A DNA stretch of 59,740 nt from Desulfomonile tiedjei. GTDB taxonomy: Bacteria > Desulfobacterota > Desulfomonilia > Desulfomonilales > Desulfomonilaceae. The stretch lies in contig JACRDG010000005.1 of the NCBI GenBank assembly GCA_016218715.1, positions 1 to 59,740 on the forward strand, given 5' to 3'. Every line of letters starts with the position of its first letter. Within the stretch, counting starts at the first letter, position 1. Below are positions 18,694-27,893 of this stretch, one piece after another. The translations under genes were made by a program, and so were the position numbers. Below the pieces are notes generated by a model. That model searched no databases and was not told where the DNA came from. It worked only from the letters and a program-made list of their open reading frames with translations.

Positions 18694-20271
18694 TCAATAG
18701 GGGACGGTCGCGTGCCGCACCGCCTCCGTCAGCACCGCGGCCATCCAGGCGATCATGTCCGCACGATCTGTAATCCCGTATTGTTGAGCCAAGTCCTCCA
18801 CGTCGTGGTACCCGAGCCACACGGTCCCGTCAGGTTCCTGCCAGACAGCCACTCGCAAGGGTAGGTCGAGCGCGATGCCCGGGCGGCTGAGCATCAGGTG
18901 CGTCCCCACCGCGGGGTTGCCGAAGACGAGCACCTTCGTGGGCCGCAGTTCCATGCCTGTCTTCTTTGCCGCTGCCGCGTGGTCGATCCTCGCGGTGATC
19001 TCCACTCTCTTGGCCTCGAGCAATTCCTCGAGGCGATTCACCGTGTTCCGGACCGTGTAACAGCTCTCCCGGCAGGTCATGACTTTGGGTGGGACTGGAG
19101 GCCCCAGCTTGCGGTCGAACGCTCCCGCGATACGGCGGGCCAGCTCGGTCAGATCCACTCCCTCCTTATTCGCGCAGAGCGTTACGCAGACCAGTTCGGA
19201 CGGGTCGGTAAAGCGGCTCAGGTAGCAGGAGAAACCGGGCACGTGTCCCTGGATGTCCATGAGCCCCTTGTGGCCGGGGAATCGCCAACCGCAATGCGCG
19301 GGCACCGTCGTGCCGTTTTTCAGTTTCACCGAGCGATAGAGGAAATCGCGGTTCTCCTTCTTTTTGACGAGCAGATTCCCCGCGAGCCCGATATCCCAAA
19401 GGCTGATGTCCTCCGCGGAAGCAAGTATGGCTCCGTCGGCATACCAGGCGCCTTGGCTGTTCGGTTTCACCGGCGCGAGCTTGCCGTCTTTTTCCGTGTA
19501 TCCCGCGGCCATCTCGGTCGGGTTGATGTACGCCCGTTCTGCCAGGAACTCCCTGTGCCTGAAATCGTTCTTTTCGACTGCCTCCTGTTTGACGGTGGGC
19601 AGGCCCGACGCAAACATTGTGTTCTTCAGCCCGAGGCGCTCGATCTGGTTCCTGGTCACAAACGCTTCGTAGCTCATGCCGCTCGCTTTTTCAATCACGA
19701 GGCCGAGCAGGAAGAAGTCGGTGGCGCTGTTCGCAACCTGCATTCCGCGCGGGAAGGCGAGGGGAAGGTTTTGCACCAGCGCGATCACTTCGCCTGGTTT
19801 GTAGTCCTGCGAAGGGTTGAATGCAGCCTGCTTCGTGTAATCCGGCAAACCCGAGACATGAGCCATGAGTTGCCGCACCGTGATCGGTTGCCATGCCGCG
19901 GGGAGACCGGGCACGTGCTTGCCGACCGGGTCATCCAGGGTCATCTTTTCGGCTTCGACCAGTTGCATAATGGCCACGGCCGTGTACGCCTGCGTCATCT
20001 GCCCCACGCTCCAGAGGGTCTTGGGTGACGCGAGCAGCCGTTTCTCCACGTCAGAGACCCCGTACCCCACGACGCGCGAGATGTACGGGGCCTGCACGAT
20101 GGCCAGGGTCATCCCCGGGATGCGATGCTCTTTCATGAACTCCCCGATCATGGCGTCGATGGTCTGGCCGTCGAACTCAGCCATCGGGTTGCCCCGTTCC
20201 GCACACGCCGGCTGAACTGTGGCGAGCATCAGTCCTCCAATCAGACATAGGCAGGCAAGCTTCGCGATCAT
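18694..20271 (-). CDS. Beta-lactamase-fold protein lacking catalytic residues, fused to DUF302
   Basis: A 525-aa secreted protein. It has a signal peptide (about 1-25, ending near ACAERG), then a class C beta-lactamase/PBP4*-like domain (about 30-390) and a DUF302 domain (about 400-495: GMELRPTKVLVFGNPAVGTH and a C-terminal VWLGYHDVEDLA). The catalytic S-x-x-K, normally in a G-S-V-x-K-x-x-T context, reads GQMTQAYT, so both Ser and Lys are Gln. The Y-x-N motif region reads VANSATDFFLLG, with no Tyr. The third motif is HVPGF. The hydrolase is therefore probably inactive and may act as a binding protein. Start at 20271 chosen for the signal peptide and RBS GGGGAGGG; the longer open frame to 20367 lacks support. 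Confidence 0.85.
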   Translation of the reverse strand: MIAKLACLCLIGGLMLATVQPACAERGNPMAEFDGQTIDAMIGEFMKEHRIPGMTLAIVQAPYISRVVGYGVSDVEKRLLASPKTLWSVGQMTQAYTAVAIMQLVEAEKMTLDDPVGKHVPGLPAAWQPITVRQLMAHVSGLPDYTKQAAFNPSQDYKPGEVIALVQNLPLAFPRGMQVANSATDFFLLGLVIEKASGMSYEAFVTRNQIERLGLKNTMFASGLPTVKQEAVEKNDFRHREFLAERAYINPTEMAAGYTEKDGKLAPVKPNSQGAWYADGAILASAEDISLWDIGLAGNLLVKKKENRDFLYRSVKLKNGTTVPAHCGWRFPGHKGLMDIQGHVPGFSCYLSRFTDPSELVCVTLCANKEGVDLTELARRIAGAFDRKLGPPVPPKVMTCRESCYTVRNTVNRLEELLEAKRVEITARIDHAAAAKKTGMELRPTKVLVFGNPAVGTHLMLSRPGIALDLPLRVAVWQEPDGTVWLGYHDVEDLAQQYGITDRADMIAWMAAVLTEAVRHATVPY

Positions 20272-20471
20272 GATACACCCTCCCCAAAAAGCAGTGTCCA
20301 ACGATTGGGCTAACAGGCTGGTTCGATCGGACATCAATTCGCGACCCGAGTTACGGATGCAGTTCAAGCATCATTTACCCGTCTGCACACAGCACTTCCG
20401 TCACCGCGCAACGGTACCTGACACAATGAGGCAGTGTCAAGCGCTTTGCCTGGATCACCAAAATCTTCCGG
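20272..20471. other. Intergenic, 200 bp
   Basis: Presumed promoter region of the beta-lactamase-fold gene; it also follows the acyl-CoA dehydrogenase stop. No distinct structure seen. Confidence 0.3.
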
Positions 20472-21665
20472 TCACGGGGAGGTGTTCGTTCCTCTCTTTG
20501 ACTTATGCTTTCGAAGCACGTCCTTTGCTATGATCAATCTTTGAATCTCGCTTGTCCCATCAAAGATACGAAAAGCCCGAACGTGGCGATAGAGGCGTTC
20601 GACCACCGCGCCTTGCACCACGCCCAATCCGCCAAAGATCTGCAGCGCTTGATCGACCACCTCCTGGGCCGCCTCCGAGGCGTGCAACTTGGCAATCGCA
20701 GCCTCCCGCGTGATGCTCGGCGCACCAATATCGTGCAGCCAGGCGGCACGATAGACCAGCAGGGCTGAGGCATCCACTTTTACTGCCATGTCAGCCAGCT
20801 TGGCCTGGACAAGTTGGTGCTCGCAGATGGGCTTCTTGAAGGCCACGCGCTCCACGCTTCGTGCAACCGCTTCGTCCATGGCGCGTCGCGCAAAACCGAG
20901 CGTGGCCGCTCCCACCGTGGGGCGGAAAAGCTCCAGCACAGCCATGGCAATCTTGAAACCCTGGCCCGGTTTGCCGAGGAGTCGATCGGCAGGAACGCGG
21001 ACATGATCGAAATGAAGAGTTCCAACCGTATGCGGTGAGAGGACCGCCAGCCGTTCCTCCAACGTAATGCCAGGGAGTCTCCCATCCACGAGAAAAGCTG
21101 AAATGCCATGCGCATCAGGTGTCTCGGCGGTTCGGGCAAAAACCACATAGACATCCGCTAAGCCGGAGTTCGATGTCCAGGTTTTCCGGCCGGAAATCAC
21201 GTAGTGGTCGCCGTCCAACTGGGCTCGCGTTTCCAGGGATGCCGCATCCGACCCCGCACCTGGTTCGGAGAGAGCAAAGGCGGGAAGCATCTCGCCCCGC
21301 AAATAACCGGGGAGCAGCTCGTTTTTCACCCGTTCAGAGCCGAAAAGCGCAACAGGCATGACGGCGAGCCAAGGCTCTGAGAACGCCACGTCTCCGATGG
21401 CCGATCTAAACCCGAGAATCTCCCGCATCAGGCAGATCGTACGGAGGTCGTGCCTTTCTCCCGCTGGCCCGCGGTTGGCAGGCAATGAGTTTTCCAGCCA
21501 GTTGCCAAGTCCCAGTCGTTGAAAGATCTCTCGTGCAGCTTTTCCGTTGCCTCCGTTGTCATCGTCGTAGTTCGAGAGTTCCGAGGTCGTCCACTGCGAA
21601 AAGTCCTGGGCAAACCTTCGGTGGATAGGATCAAAAAAGGGCCAATCCAGGTGACTATAGTCCAT
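20472..21665 (-). CDS. Acyl-CoA dehydrogenase
   Basis: A 397-aa FAD enzyme that introduces a double bond into acyl-CoA thioesters. Family signatures: [15 protein letters not shown] (FAD/substrate signature near residue 135), [17 protein letters not shown] (about 165), LQIFGGLGV and the C-terminal [17 protein letters not shown]. In many family members the residue before GT in the last motif is the catalytic Glu (YEGT); here it is Asp, so the base may be Asp or may sit elsewhere. ATG at 21665 is preferred over GTG at 21671; AAAGGATG lies upstream. Substrate unknown. It stands alone, divergent from the Spy-like gene. Confidence 0.9.
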   Translation of the reverse strand: MDYSHLDWPFFDPIHRRFAQDFSQWTTSELSNYDDDNGGNGKAAREIFQRLGLGNWLENSLPANRGPAGERHDLRTICLMREILGFRSAIGDVAFSEPWLAVMPVALFGSERVKNELLPGYLRGEMLPAFALSEPGAGSDAASLETRAQLDGDHYVISGRKTWTSNSGLADVYVVFARTAETPDAHGISAFLVDGRLPGITLEERLAVLSPHTVGTLHFDHVRVPADRLLGKPGQGFKIAMAVLELFRPTVGAATLGFARRAMDEAVARSVERVAFKKPICEHQLVQAKLADMAVKVDASALLVYRAAWLHDIGAPSITREAAIAKLHASEAAQEVVDQALQIFGGLGVVQGAVVERLYRHVRAFRIFDGTSEIQRLIIAKDVLRKHKSKRGTNTSP

Positions 21666-21994
21666 GGACACATCCTTTCAGCAGCTCTAAAAGTCTGGTT
21701 CCCATCCGTACCGTTCGTGTCTTTAGGGGTGCGCACAAAGGTGGCAGCTAACTTGTGTTTTGCGGCTCCGCGTCGAGGCCTCCATCGGCCGTGTCACCGT
21801 ACCTGCGCAATCGAAGGGTGTCAAGCTCTTCGTGAGGGCAATTATCGCGCAGAGTCCTGCGCCCTGCAGGTGAGCATCTGGCCCGAGCCGATCCGAATCC
21901 CCGTCGAGATCGCAACCGACTGCACGCCAGCTCTTTTAACAACGAGCTGAGTACTCCGTCTACATGGTAAGAAATTGACCAAGGAGGAATATCG
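21666..21994. other. Divergent control region between acyl-CoA dehydrogenase and Spy-like genes
   Basis: A 329-bp non-coding stretch holding both promoters. A small hairpin AGCTC/GAGCT (21929-21948) lies 46 bp before the Spy-like start. No clear -35/-10 pair chosen. Confidence 0.4.
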
Positions 21995-22525
21995 ATGAAA
22001 AGGCATGCATTGACCGTATTGACTCTGATCGTCTTTCTGGCCCTCGCACCCGTCGCACTGGCCGAACAGGGATCTGGGGGTCCCGGCGGTCCTCCGAAGG
22101 GGGCTCCGGCCGAAATGTCCGCTTCAATGGGCCAACACCCCGGCGGGCCGCACGGCGTGGACCGCATGGAAATGATGCACAAGAAGCTCGGGGTCACCGA
22201 TGAACAGAAGAAGGCGATGCGCCAGATGTACGCAGGTTTTCGAGATAAAACCCGCAAGGCGCGCATGGAATTGGCTTCTCTCAAAGATGAGAAGAAGACG
22301 ATGCTGATCGCGGCCAAGGTGGACCAGAAAAAGCTCGCTCAAATCGACGATCAGATCGTCAAGCTGGTGTCGGAGGTCTTGACCGAGCGGCTAAAAGTGA
22401 AGCGAGACTGGTTGGCCATGCTGACTCCCGAGCAGGTCGATCGCCTGGCCGGCCTTGTAGCCAAAAAAACGTTCTGGAAGGAGATGCGAAAGAGGCACCA
22501 CAAGGGCCGAGACGAGGGTTTCTGA
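21995..22525 (+). CDS. Spy/CpxP-family periplasmic protein
   Basis: A 176-aa periplasmic protein with a clear signal peptide (about 1-23, ending VALAEQ), a Gly/Pro-rich linker, and a helical domain rich in Met, Lys and Glu. It ends with a family LTxxQ-type motif (MLTPEQVDRLAGL). Such proteins act as periplasmic chaperones or metal-stress sensors. RBS AAGGAGG 7 nt before the ATG. It is followed by hairpins and then the MacAB-type exporter, a common pairing of envelope-stress and efflux functions. Confidence 0.85.
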   Translation: MKRHALTVLTLIVFLALAPVALAEQGSGGPGGPPKGAPAEMSASMGQHPGGPHGVDRMEMMHKKLGVTDEQKKAMRQMYAGFRDKTRKARMELASLKDEKKTMLIAAKVDQKKLAQIDDQIVKLVSEVLTERLKVKRDWLAMLTPEQVDRLAGLVAKKTFWKEMRKRHHKGRDEGF

Positions 22526-22575
22526 GAGCTGCCCCACGGAGGCCGGGGCAGGTAACATTTACACGAGTGATGTTG

Positions 22576-22600
22576 GGGGGAACTTCAAGGAGGTTCCCCC
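22576..22600 (+). terminator. Hairpin terminator after the Spy-like gene
   Basis: Perfect 8-bp stem GGGGGAAC/GTTCCCCC with a 9-nt loop, followed by a moderately T-rich stretch. A second GCCCC/GGGGC hairpin lies closer to the stop (about 22532-22550). Confidence 0.6.
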
Positions 22601-22771
22601 GGTTACTTCTTTGAACTCAGATGCGTATCACCAGGCGTAACGCTCTCGGCCGTGTTGTTCGGGCAGGGAATTTGTGGCAAAACATCATACGGGACGTACG
22701 CGGTCGTCTTCGGGCCTTGTCACGAGTCCTGACGCGGCCGCGCAGCCAACTGTTAGTGGGAGTATGAAAAG

Positions 22772-23470
22772 GTGCCCCTCATCGAAATGCAGGGCCTGAC
22801 GAAAATCTACAGGGCCGGCGCGATCGACGTGCCCGCGCTGGAGCAGATCGATCTGAGCATCGAGTCGGGCGAGTTTCTGTCGATCATGGGTCCGTCGGGA
22901 TCGGGAAAGTCCACCCTGATGAACATCCTGGGATGCCTCGACGTTCCGACGGCCGGAACGTACTACTTGGCCGGAGACGACGTCTCGCAATTGGATCGGG
23001 ATCAGCGGGCCGAGGTCAGGAACAAGAAGATAGGGTTCGTCTTTCAGGGTTTCAACCTGCTTCCCAGGATCAATGCGGTGAAGAATGTGGAACTCCCCCT
23101 GATCTACGGAGGCGTCAAGACCGTCCCGCGCCGCGAGGCAGCCATGGCCGCGCTGAGTCTGGTGGGCCTCAGCGATCGCGGGGACCATCTCCCATCACAG
23201 CTCTCGGGCGGTCAACAACAGCGAGTGGCCATCGCACGGGCCCTGGTCAACGATCCTGAAATTATCCTCGCGGACGAGCCCACAGGAAATCTCGACACCC
23301 GTACGAGCAACGAGATCATGATGGTTTTCCGGAGACTGAATCGCGACCGAAGCATTACGTTCGTCCTGGTCACCCATGACCCCGAGGTCGGGGACGTCAC
23401 TGATAGAAGGATCCTCATCCGAGACGGCAGGATTGAAGGGGACGAACGAAGGACTGGAGACGAATATTGA
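22772..23470 (+). CDS. MacB-type ABC exporter ATP-binding subunit
   Basis: A 232-aa cytosolic ATPase of the LolD/MacB family. It has Walker A GPSGSGKST (about residue 36), the Q-loop FVFQGFNL, signature QLSGGQQQR (about 140), and Walker B ILADEPTGNLDT with the D-loop. The start is GTG. It overlaps the membrane-fusion gene by 4 nt, forming an ATPase-adaptor-permease operon in which ATPase and permease are separate chains, unlike fused E. coli MacB. Confidence 0.95.
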   Translation: MPLIEMQGLTKIYRAGAIDVPALEQIDLSIESGEFLSIMGPSGSGKSTLMNILGCLDVPTAGTYYLAGDDVSQLDRDQRAEVRNKKIGFVFQGFNLLPRINAVKNVELPLIYGGVKTVPRREAAMAALSLVGLSDRGDHLPSQLSGGQQQRVAIARALVNDPEIILADEPTGNLDTRTSNEIMMVFRRLNRDRSITFVLVTHDPEVGDVTDRRILIRDGRIEGDERRTGDEY

Positions 23471-24651
23471 AGAAGATCGCAATCATAGCTCTTGTGGTGG
23501 CTGCAGGGCTCGCTCTCTACTTTGGCTTCGGACGTTCTGCCAACGGAAAACCGCAGGCGAGTTATGTCACGGTCCCGGTCGAGAAGGGAAACCTGAAAGC
23601 GGAAATCAATTCGACCGGGACGATCAAGCCGCGGGTTGAAGTGCAGGTAGGAAGCCAAGTCTCCGGGACGATCAAGAAGCTGTACGCAGATTTTGAATCG
23701 GTGGTGAAGGAAGGGGACCTGATTGCGCTCATCGACCCCGACACGTACAAGGCCAAGGTGGGACAAGCAAAGGCCAATCTCTTGTCGGCAAAGGCCAACC
23801 TGGAGAAGGCGGAGGTCAGCCTGGTAGATCAGCTCAGGATCTATCGCCGTAAGGAAGAGCTGCTCAAATCGAACGCCATCAGCCAGCAGGACCTCGATAC
23901 TGCCCAAACCAACGCGGATGCAGCACGCGCGCAGGTTGACGTATCTAAGGCAACCGTGGCGCAGATGGAAGCAAATCTCCAGGAAGCCGAACTCAATTTG
24001 AAGTACACCAATATCGTGGCTCCGGTAAACGGGGTGGTGACGGCACGGAACATGGACGCGGGACAGACGGTCACCGCGAGTTTCCAGACGCCGGTGCTGT
24101 TCAGAATTGCGGAAGATCTCACCGTCATGCAGGTCTACACCAGCGTGGACGAGGCTGATATCGGCCGTGTCAGAGTGGGGCAGGAGGCGGTCTTTACGGT
24201 CCCGGCCTTTCCGGACGAATCGTTTGCCGCATCGGTCACGCAGATCCGGAACGATCCGCAGATCCAGCAGAACGTGGTGACGTACAACGTGATCCTCGAC
24301 GTCAAGAACGAGGATTTGAAGCTCAGGCCGGGGATGACGACCAACGTGCAGATACGCCTGAGTGAAGTCAAGGACGCGCTCACGGTTCCTCAGCAGGCAT
24401 TTCAATTTTCACCCCGGTTCGCGAACAAGCTGACGGGCGATCTGCCGCCGCCCAAGCAAGGGCAACGGCGGCTGTGGAAACTGGAGGGTAAGAACCGAAT
24501 CCGACCCCTCAACGTCGGCGTCGGAACGGTCGGGTCGGATCGGATTCAAATCCTGTCTGATGAGTTGAATCCCAGGGATCGCGTGGTGGTCGAAGAAGTT
24601 CCCGAGAAGAAGGAGGGTCCTCAGACCCCCGGCATTCGGCTGCGATTCTGA
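23467..24651 (+). CDS. MacA-like periplasmic adaptor (HlyD family)
   Basis: A 394-aa membrane-fusion protein. One N-terminal anchor helix (about 3-20) is followed by a lipoyl-like half-motif (VQVGSQVSGTIKKL), a long alpha hairpin (about 95-185, QAKANLLSAKANLEKAEVSL), the second lipoyl half (VAPVNGVVTARNMDAGQTV), and beta-barrel and membrane-proximal domains. Start TTG overlaps the ATPase stop. It links the inner-membrane permease to a TolC-type outer-membrane channel, which is not encoded nearby. Confidence 0.95.
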   Translation: MKKIAIIALVVAAGLALYFGFGRSANGKPQASYVTVPVEKGNLKAEINSTGTIKPRVEVQVGSQVSGTIKKLYADFESVVKEGDLIALIDPDTYKAKVGQAKANLLSAKANLEKAEVSLVDQLRIYRRKEELLKSNAISQQDLDTAQTNADAARAQVDVSKATVAQMEANLQEAELNLKYTNIVAPVNGVVTARNMDAGQTVTASFQTPVLFRIAEDLTVMQVYTSVDEADIGRVRVGQEAVFTVPAFPDESFAASVTQIRNDPQIQQNVVTYNVILDVKNEDLKLRPGMTTNVQIRLSEVKDALTVPQQAFQFSPRFANKLTGDLPPPKQGQRRLWKLEGKNRIRPLNVGVGTVGSDRIQILSDELNPRDRVVVEEVPEKKEGPQTPGIRLRF

Positions 24652-24748
24652 CGGAGTATCGAGGCTGGGGAAAAGATTGACCGGAAGATCGCCTCGGGAG
24701 ACGCCTGCCGGGTCGAGGGGAGACCGACCGACATTCAGGTAATAACAG

Positions 24749-25978
24749 ATGCTTAACCCTTTGGACGGTGGAAAAATTGCTATCGGCGCATTGAGGGTGA
24801 ACGTCCTCCGGTCCCTGCTCACCATGCTCGGGATCATGATCGGCGTGGGAGCAGTCATTGTGATGGTCGCGATCGGCGCGGGAGCACGTGACATGATCGG
24901 CGTGCAGATACGTTCGATCGGGAGCAACCTGATCCTGGTCATCCCCGGAGCCACCGTAACGGGAGGCGCGCGCCTCGGCTCGGGGTCTGTCCACACCTTG
25001 AAGTCAACAGACGCGGAAGCCATTGCAAAGGAATGCCCCGCGGTGAAACTGACGGCTCCCATCTGGGGTGATGTCAATCAGGTCGTGTACGGAAATCGGA
25101 ACTGGCGAACCCGGATCACGGGAACCACCGAAGATAACTTCCTCATCCGGGAATGGCCGATTCGCCGCGGCCGCATGTTCACCCCTGAGGAACAGAAGCG
25201 GGCCGCAAAGGTCGCAGTGCTCGGATTGACCGTCGTGGAGAACCTTTTCGGCGACACCGATCCTCTGGGGAAGATGATCCGAATGAAGAGCGTCCCATTC
25301 ACCGTCGTCGGCGTCCTCGACCGGAAAGGGCAGTCTCCCCGCGGGGACGATCAGGATGACGCGGTCTTCGTCCCACTGAAAACCTCGCAATACCGGCTCT
25401 TTGGGACCCCGTTTCCCGATGAAATCCAGGCCATTATGGTCCAGGCGAAGGATGTGTCCCTCATTCCGGACGCGCAAAAACAGATAGACGAATTACTCAC
25501 CCGCCGCCACAAGATCGGCCGCCATCAGGAAAAAGACTTTACGGTCCGCAACTTGACCGAGATTCTCGAGACCGCTCAGAAGAGTCTCAATATCATGACG
25601 ACCCTTCTGGGTGCGATAGCGGCTATATCGCTTCTGGTGGGCGGAATTGGAATCATGAACATCATGTTGGTCTCGGTCACCGAGCGAACCCGGGAGATAG
25701 GCATCCGCATGGCGGTAGGGGCCAGATCTGGAGACATCCTGTCCCAGTTCCTCATCGAGGGGGTGGTGCTTTCAATCACCGGCGGCTTAATTGGGACGGC
25801 GCTGGGAATATTGGCCGCATTCGCGTTCGCCCGTACCAGCGGATGGCCTGCGCTCATCGATCCCGGGACTGTGTTGATAGCGATACTGTTTTCGGCCGCG
25901 GTGGGAGTATTCTTCGGGTTCTATCCTGCATTCAAGGCTTCTCGGCTTCATCCGATCGAGGCGCTGCGGCACGAATGA
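24749..25978 (+). CDS. MacB-type ABC permease (FtsX family)
   Basis: A 409-aa permease. An N-terminal helix (LRSLLTMLGIMIGVGAVIVM, about 17-38) is followed by a periplasmic MacB-PCD domain (about 40-250), and then three helices of the FtsX domain (about 280-400) with GGIGIMNIMLVSVTERTREI and the conserved C-terminal KASRLHPIEALRHE. It completes the exporter; likely substrates are peptides, lipopeptides or macrolide-like compounds. Confidence 0.95.
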   Translation: MLNPLDGGKIAIGALRVNVLRSLLTMLGIMIGVGAVIVMVAIGAGARDMIGVQIRSIGSNLILVIPGATVTGGARLGSGSVHTLKSTDAEAIAKECPAVKLTAPIWGDVNQVVYGNRNWRTRITGTTEDNFLIREWPIRRGRMFTPEEQKRAAKVAVLGLTVVENLFGDTDPLGKMIRMKSVPFTVVGVLDRKGQSPRGDDQDDAVFVPLKTSQYRLFGTPFPDEIQAIMVQAKDVSLIPDAQKQIDELLTRRHKIGRHQEKDFTVRNLTEILETAQKSLNIMTTLLGAIAAISLLVGGIGIMNIMLVSVTERTREIGIRMAVGARSGDILSQFLIEGVVLSITGGLIGTALGILAAFAFARTSGWPALIDPGTVLIAILFSAAVGVFFGFYPAFKASRLHPIEALRHE

Positions 25979-26028
25979 TACCAATGCGCTTTTAAGAAAG
26001 TAATATTCGAGAAGCCTGTCGAGAGCTT

Positions 26029-26093
26029 TTCCTGGGAGGTCTCCTCCGCTACGGACGGCACAGCCTGACTGCGCTCCGGAGATCTCCCGGGAA
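26029..26093. terminator. Probable bidirectional terminator
   Basis: Inverted repeat of 16 bp with two mismatches (arms 26029-26044 and 26078-26093) between the exporter operon and the convergent minus-strand operon. Confidence 0.5.
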
Positions 26094-26188
26094 CGCCCAT
26101 CCGCAGTACCACTTGTTTAATCGCGAATTTCTATGTGAGCAATGCCGACTCGTGAGGAGCATCTCGTCGCGTGGAACCTTCGCCCGAC

Positions 26189-27040
26189 TCACGAATCCTC
26201 ACCGGTAGCTCCTCGGCGGTTTAGAGGATAATTGCCCGGTTTGCCGAGAAACGGAAGTGCCAATATGCGCATCAGCGTGAGACCGGAGGGGTCTCGGAAC
26301 TGATTCAACCCCGTGGTCATCCCTTCATGTCCCAGCCTCGGCTGGTCCCGATACGTCCCCAGCAGTCGGTCCCACCACGGATGGTTGAACCCGAAGTTGC
26401 TGTTCGTCTCGAACGGGAAAACTGAGTGGTGAACTCGGTGCATGTCCGGAGTGACCACGAATAGCCGTAAGACCCGATCGATCCCGAGGGGGAGTCGTAC
26501 ATTCCCGTGATTGAACGTGGACGTTGCGTTGAGAAGAACCTCGAAAACGATCACCGACAGTACGGGGGCCCCTATGAGGACCACAGCAGCCATCTTGATC
26601 AGCATGGAAAGAACGACCTCGATGGGATGAAAACGAGAGCCGGTTGTCAAGTCGAAGTCCAGGTCTGAATGGTGCATCATGTGCAAGCGCCAGAAAACCG
26701 GGACCGCGTGGAAGAGTACATGCTGGAGGTATATCACGAAATCGAGAAGCACCACCGACAACACCGCCGCAAGCCAGTACGGAACGCCAACATTGTTGAA
26801 CAACCCCCAATGCTTATCAGATGCAATGACCGCCATGCTCACTGCTGCGACGGGAAACAGCAGCCTCACGAGAATGGTATTGATCAGGACTATCCCGATA
26901 TTCGCGAACCAGCGGGCCGACTTCGATGTGGTCAGAGCGCGGCGCGGCGCGGCAAGTTCTCCAAGGGCCAGAACAAGGAATATTCCCACGAAAAAGCCAA
27001 GCCTAATGAACGGCTCGTGCTCCAGAATCAGCGTATTCAT
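26189..27040 (-). CDS. Fatty acid hydroxylase / sterol desaturase family protein
   Basis: A 283-aa inner-membrane di-iron protein. The three histidine motifs are intact: HVLFH (H-x3-H), HMMHH (H-x2-HH) and HRVHH (H-x2-HH), set between about four membrane segments. Members hydroxylate or desaturate lipids, usually with oxygen. The ATG at 27040 overlaps the VTT gene by 38 nt; an ATG at 27106 is less likely because it would lie deeper in that gene. It appears to be the last gene of the ArsR operon. Substrate unknown. Confidence 0.85.
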   Translation of the reverse strand: MNTLILEHEPFIRLGFFVGIFLVLALGELAAPRRALTTSKSARWFANIGIVLINTILVRLLFPVAAVSMAVIASDKHWGLFNNVGVPYWLAAVLSVVLLDFVIYLQHVLFHAVPVFWRLHMMHHSDLDFDLTTGSRFHPIEVVLSMLIKMAAVVLIGAPVLSVIVFEVLLNATSTFNHGNVRLPLGIDRVLRLFVVTPDMHRVHHSVFPFETNSNFGFNHPWWDRLLGTYRDQPRLGHEGMTTGLNQFRDPSGLTLMRILALPFLGKPGNYPLNRRGATGEDS

Positions 27041-27758
27041 TCCCAATGGCTTTTTCTGCCTCTTTGAGGCTCTTGCGTGCCAGGCGGGTAACAAAGGCGG
27101 CGACAACGATCGTTGCCGCTAATCCTACCCAAAAGAAGACCTGACCGGCCCAACCTCCTTCAACCTTACCGGCTGCGACATCGGCGAGAGACCTGGCGGC
27201 GGAGCCGAAATAGACGTACACGAGACCGCCGGGGAGCATACCGACGAGTGAAGCCAGGGCGTATTGCCCGAAAGACACTTTCGTCAGCCCAAGTGCATAG
27301 TTGAGAAAATTGAAGGGAAAGACCGGGCTTAGGCGGAGAAGCAGCACGATCTTGAATCCCTCTCTGCCGACCGCCTCGTCCACTGCTGCGAATTTGGGGT
27401 TTCCTGAGACTTTGCTGGCAACCCAATCACGGGCAATGGTTCGACCCACAAGAAAAGCGGCACAAGCACCGAGGGTGGCCCCTGTCCATGCGCTCAGCAA
27501 GCCAACCGGAACGCCGAAGAGAAAACCTGCCCCAAGCGTCAGGACCGATCCTGGCAACAGAAATACGCAGGCCACGATATAGAAGAGTGCCACAAAGACG
27601 GGACCCCACGCGCCGAGCCCTTGAGTCCACTCCAGCGCAACCACCAGGTACTGCCGCACCGGTAGGAGCCATATTCCGGCAACAATGGCGGCAACGGCAA
27701 GCGCGATCAGAACAAATCTGAAAAAGGATTTTCTTTCAGTGGCGCTAGTTGTCGTCAA
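27003..27758 (-). CDS. TVP38/TMEM64 (VTT, DedA-like) membrane protein
   Basis: A polytopic inner-membrane protein of about 251 aa with the VTT-domain pattern: ACVFLLPGSVLTLGAGFLFG, then ATLGACAAFLVGR, and a later LRLSPVFPFNFLNYALG. Family members are thought to flip phospholipids or support membrane homeostasis; some VTT genes sit beside rhodanese and mercury-type reductase genes. A TTG at 27758 has GGGAG 9 nt upstream; an ATG at 27806 in the same frame is the alternative. It overlaps the next gene and follows the thioredoxin-like selenoprotein gene by 135 nt. Confidence 0.88.
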   Translation of the reverse strand: MTTTSATERKSFFRFVLIALAVAAIVAGIWLLPVRQYLVVALEWTQGLGAWGPVFVALFYIVACVFLLPGSVLTLGAGFLFGVPVGLLSAWTGATLGACAAFLVGRTIARDWVASKVSGNPKFAAVDEAVGREGFKIVLLLRLSPVFPFNFLNYALGLTKVSFGQYALASLVGMLPGGLVYVYFGSAARSLADVAAGKVEGGWAGQVFFWVGLAATIVVAAFVTRLARKSLKEAEKAIGNEYADSGARAVH

Positions 27759-27893
27759 AGCGCAATCTCCCGGTACGTGTTTCAGGCTTGCATAGCAAGC
27801 GGGCATTGCGAGAAAGCGTCAAGACTCGCAAGGTGCTCAAGATGTTGCTGAGCACCTCGTGCTCCTGTTGCCAGGGCAGAGTCTGCAGCGCCG

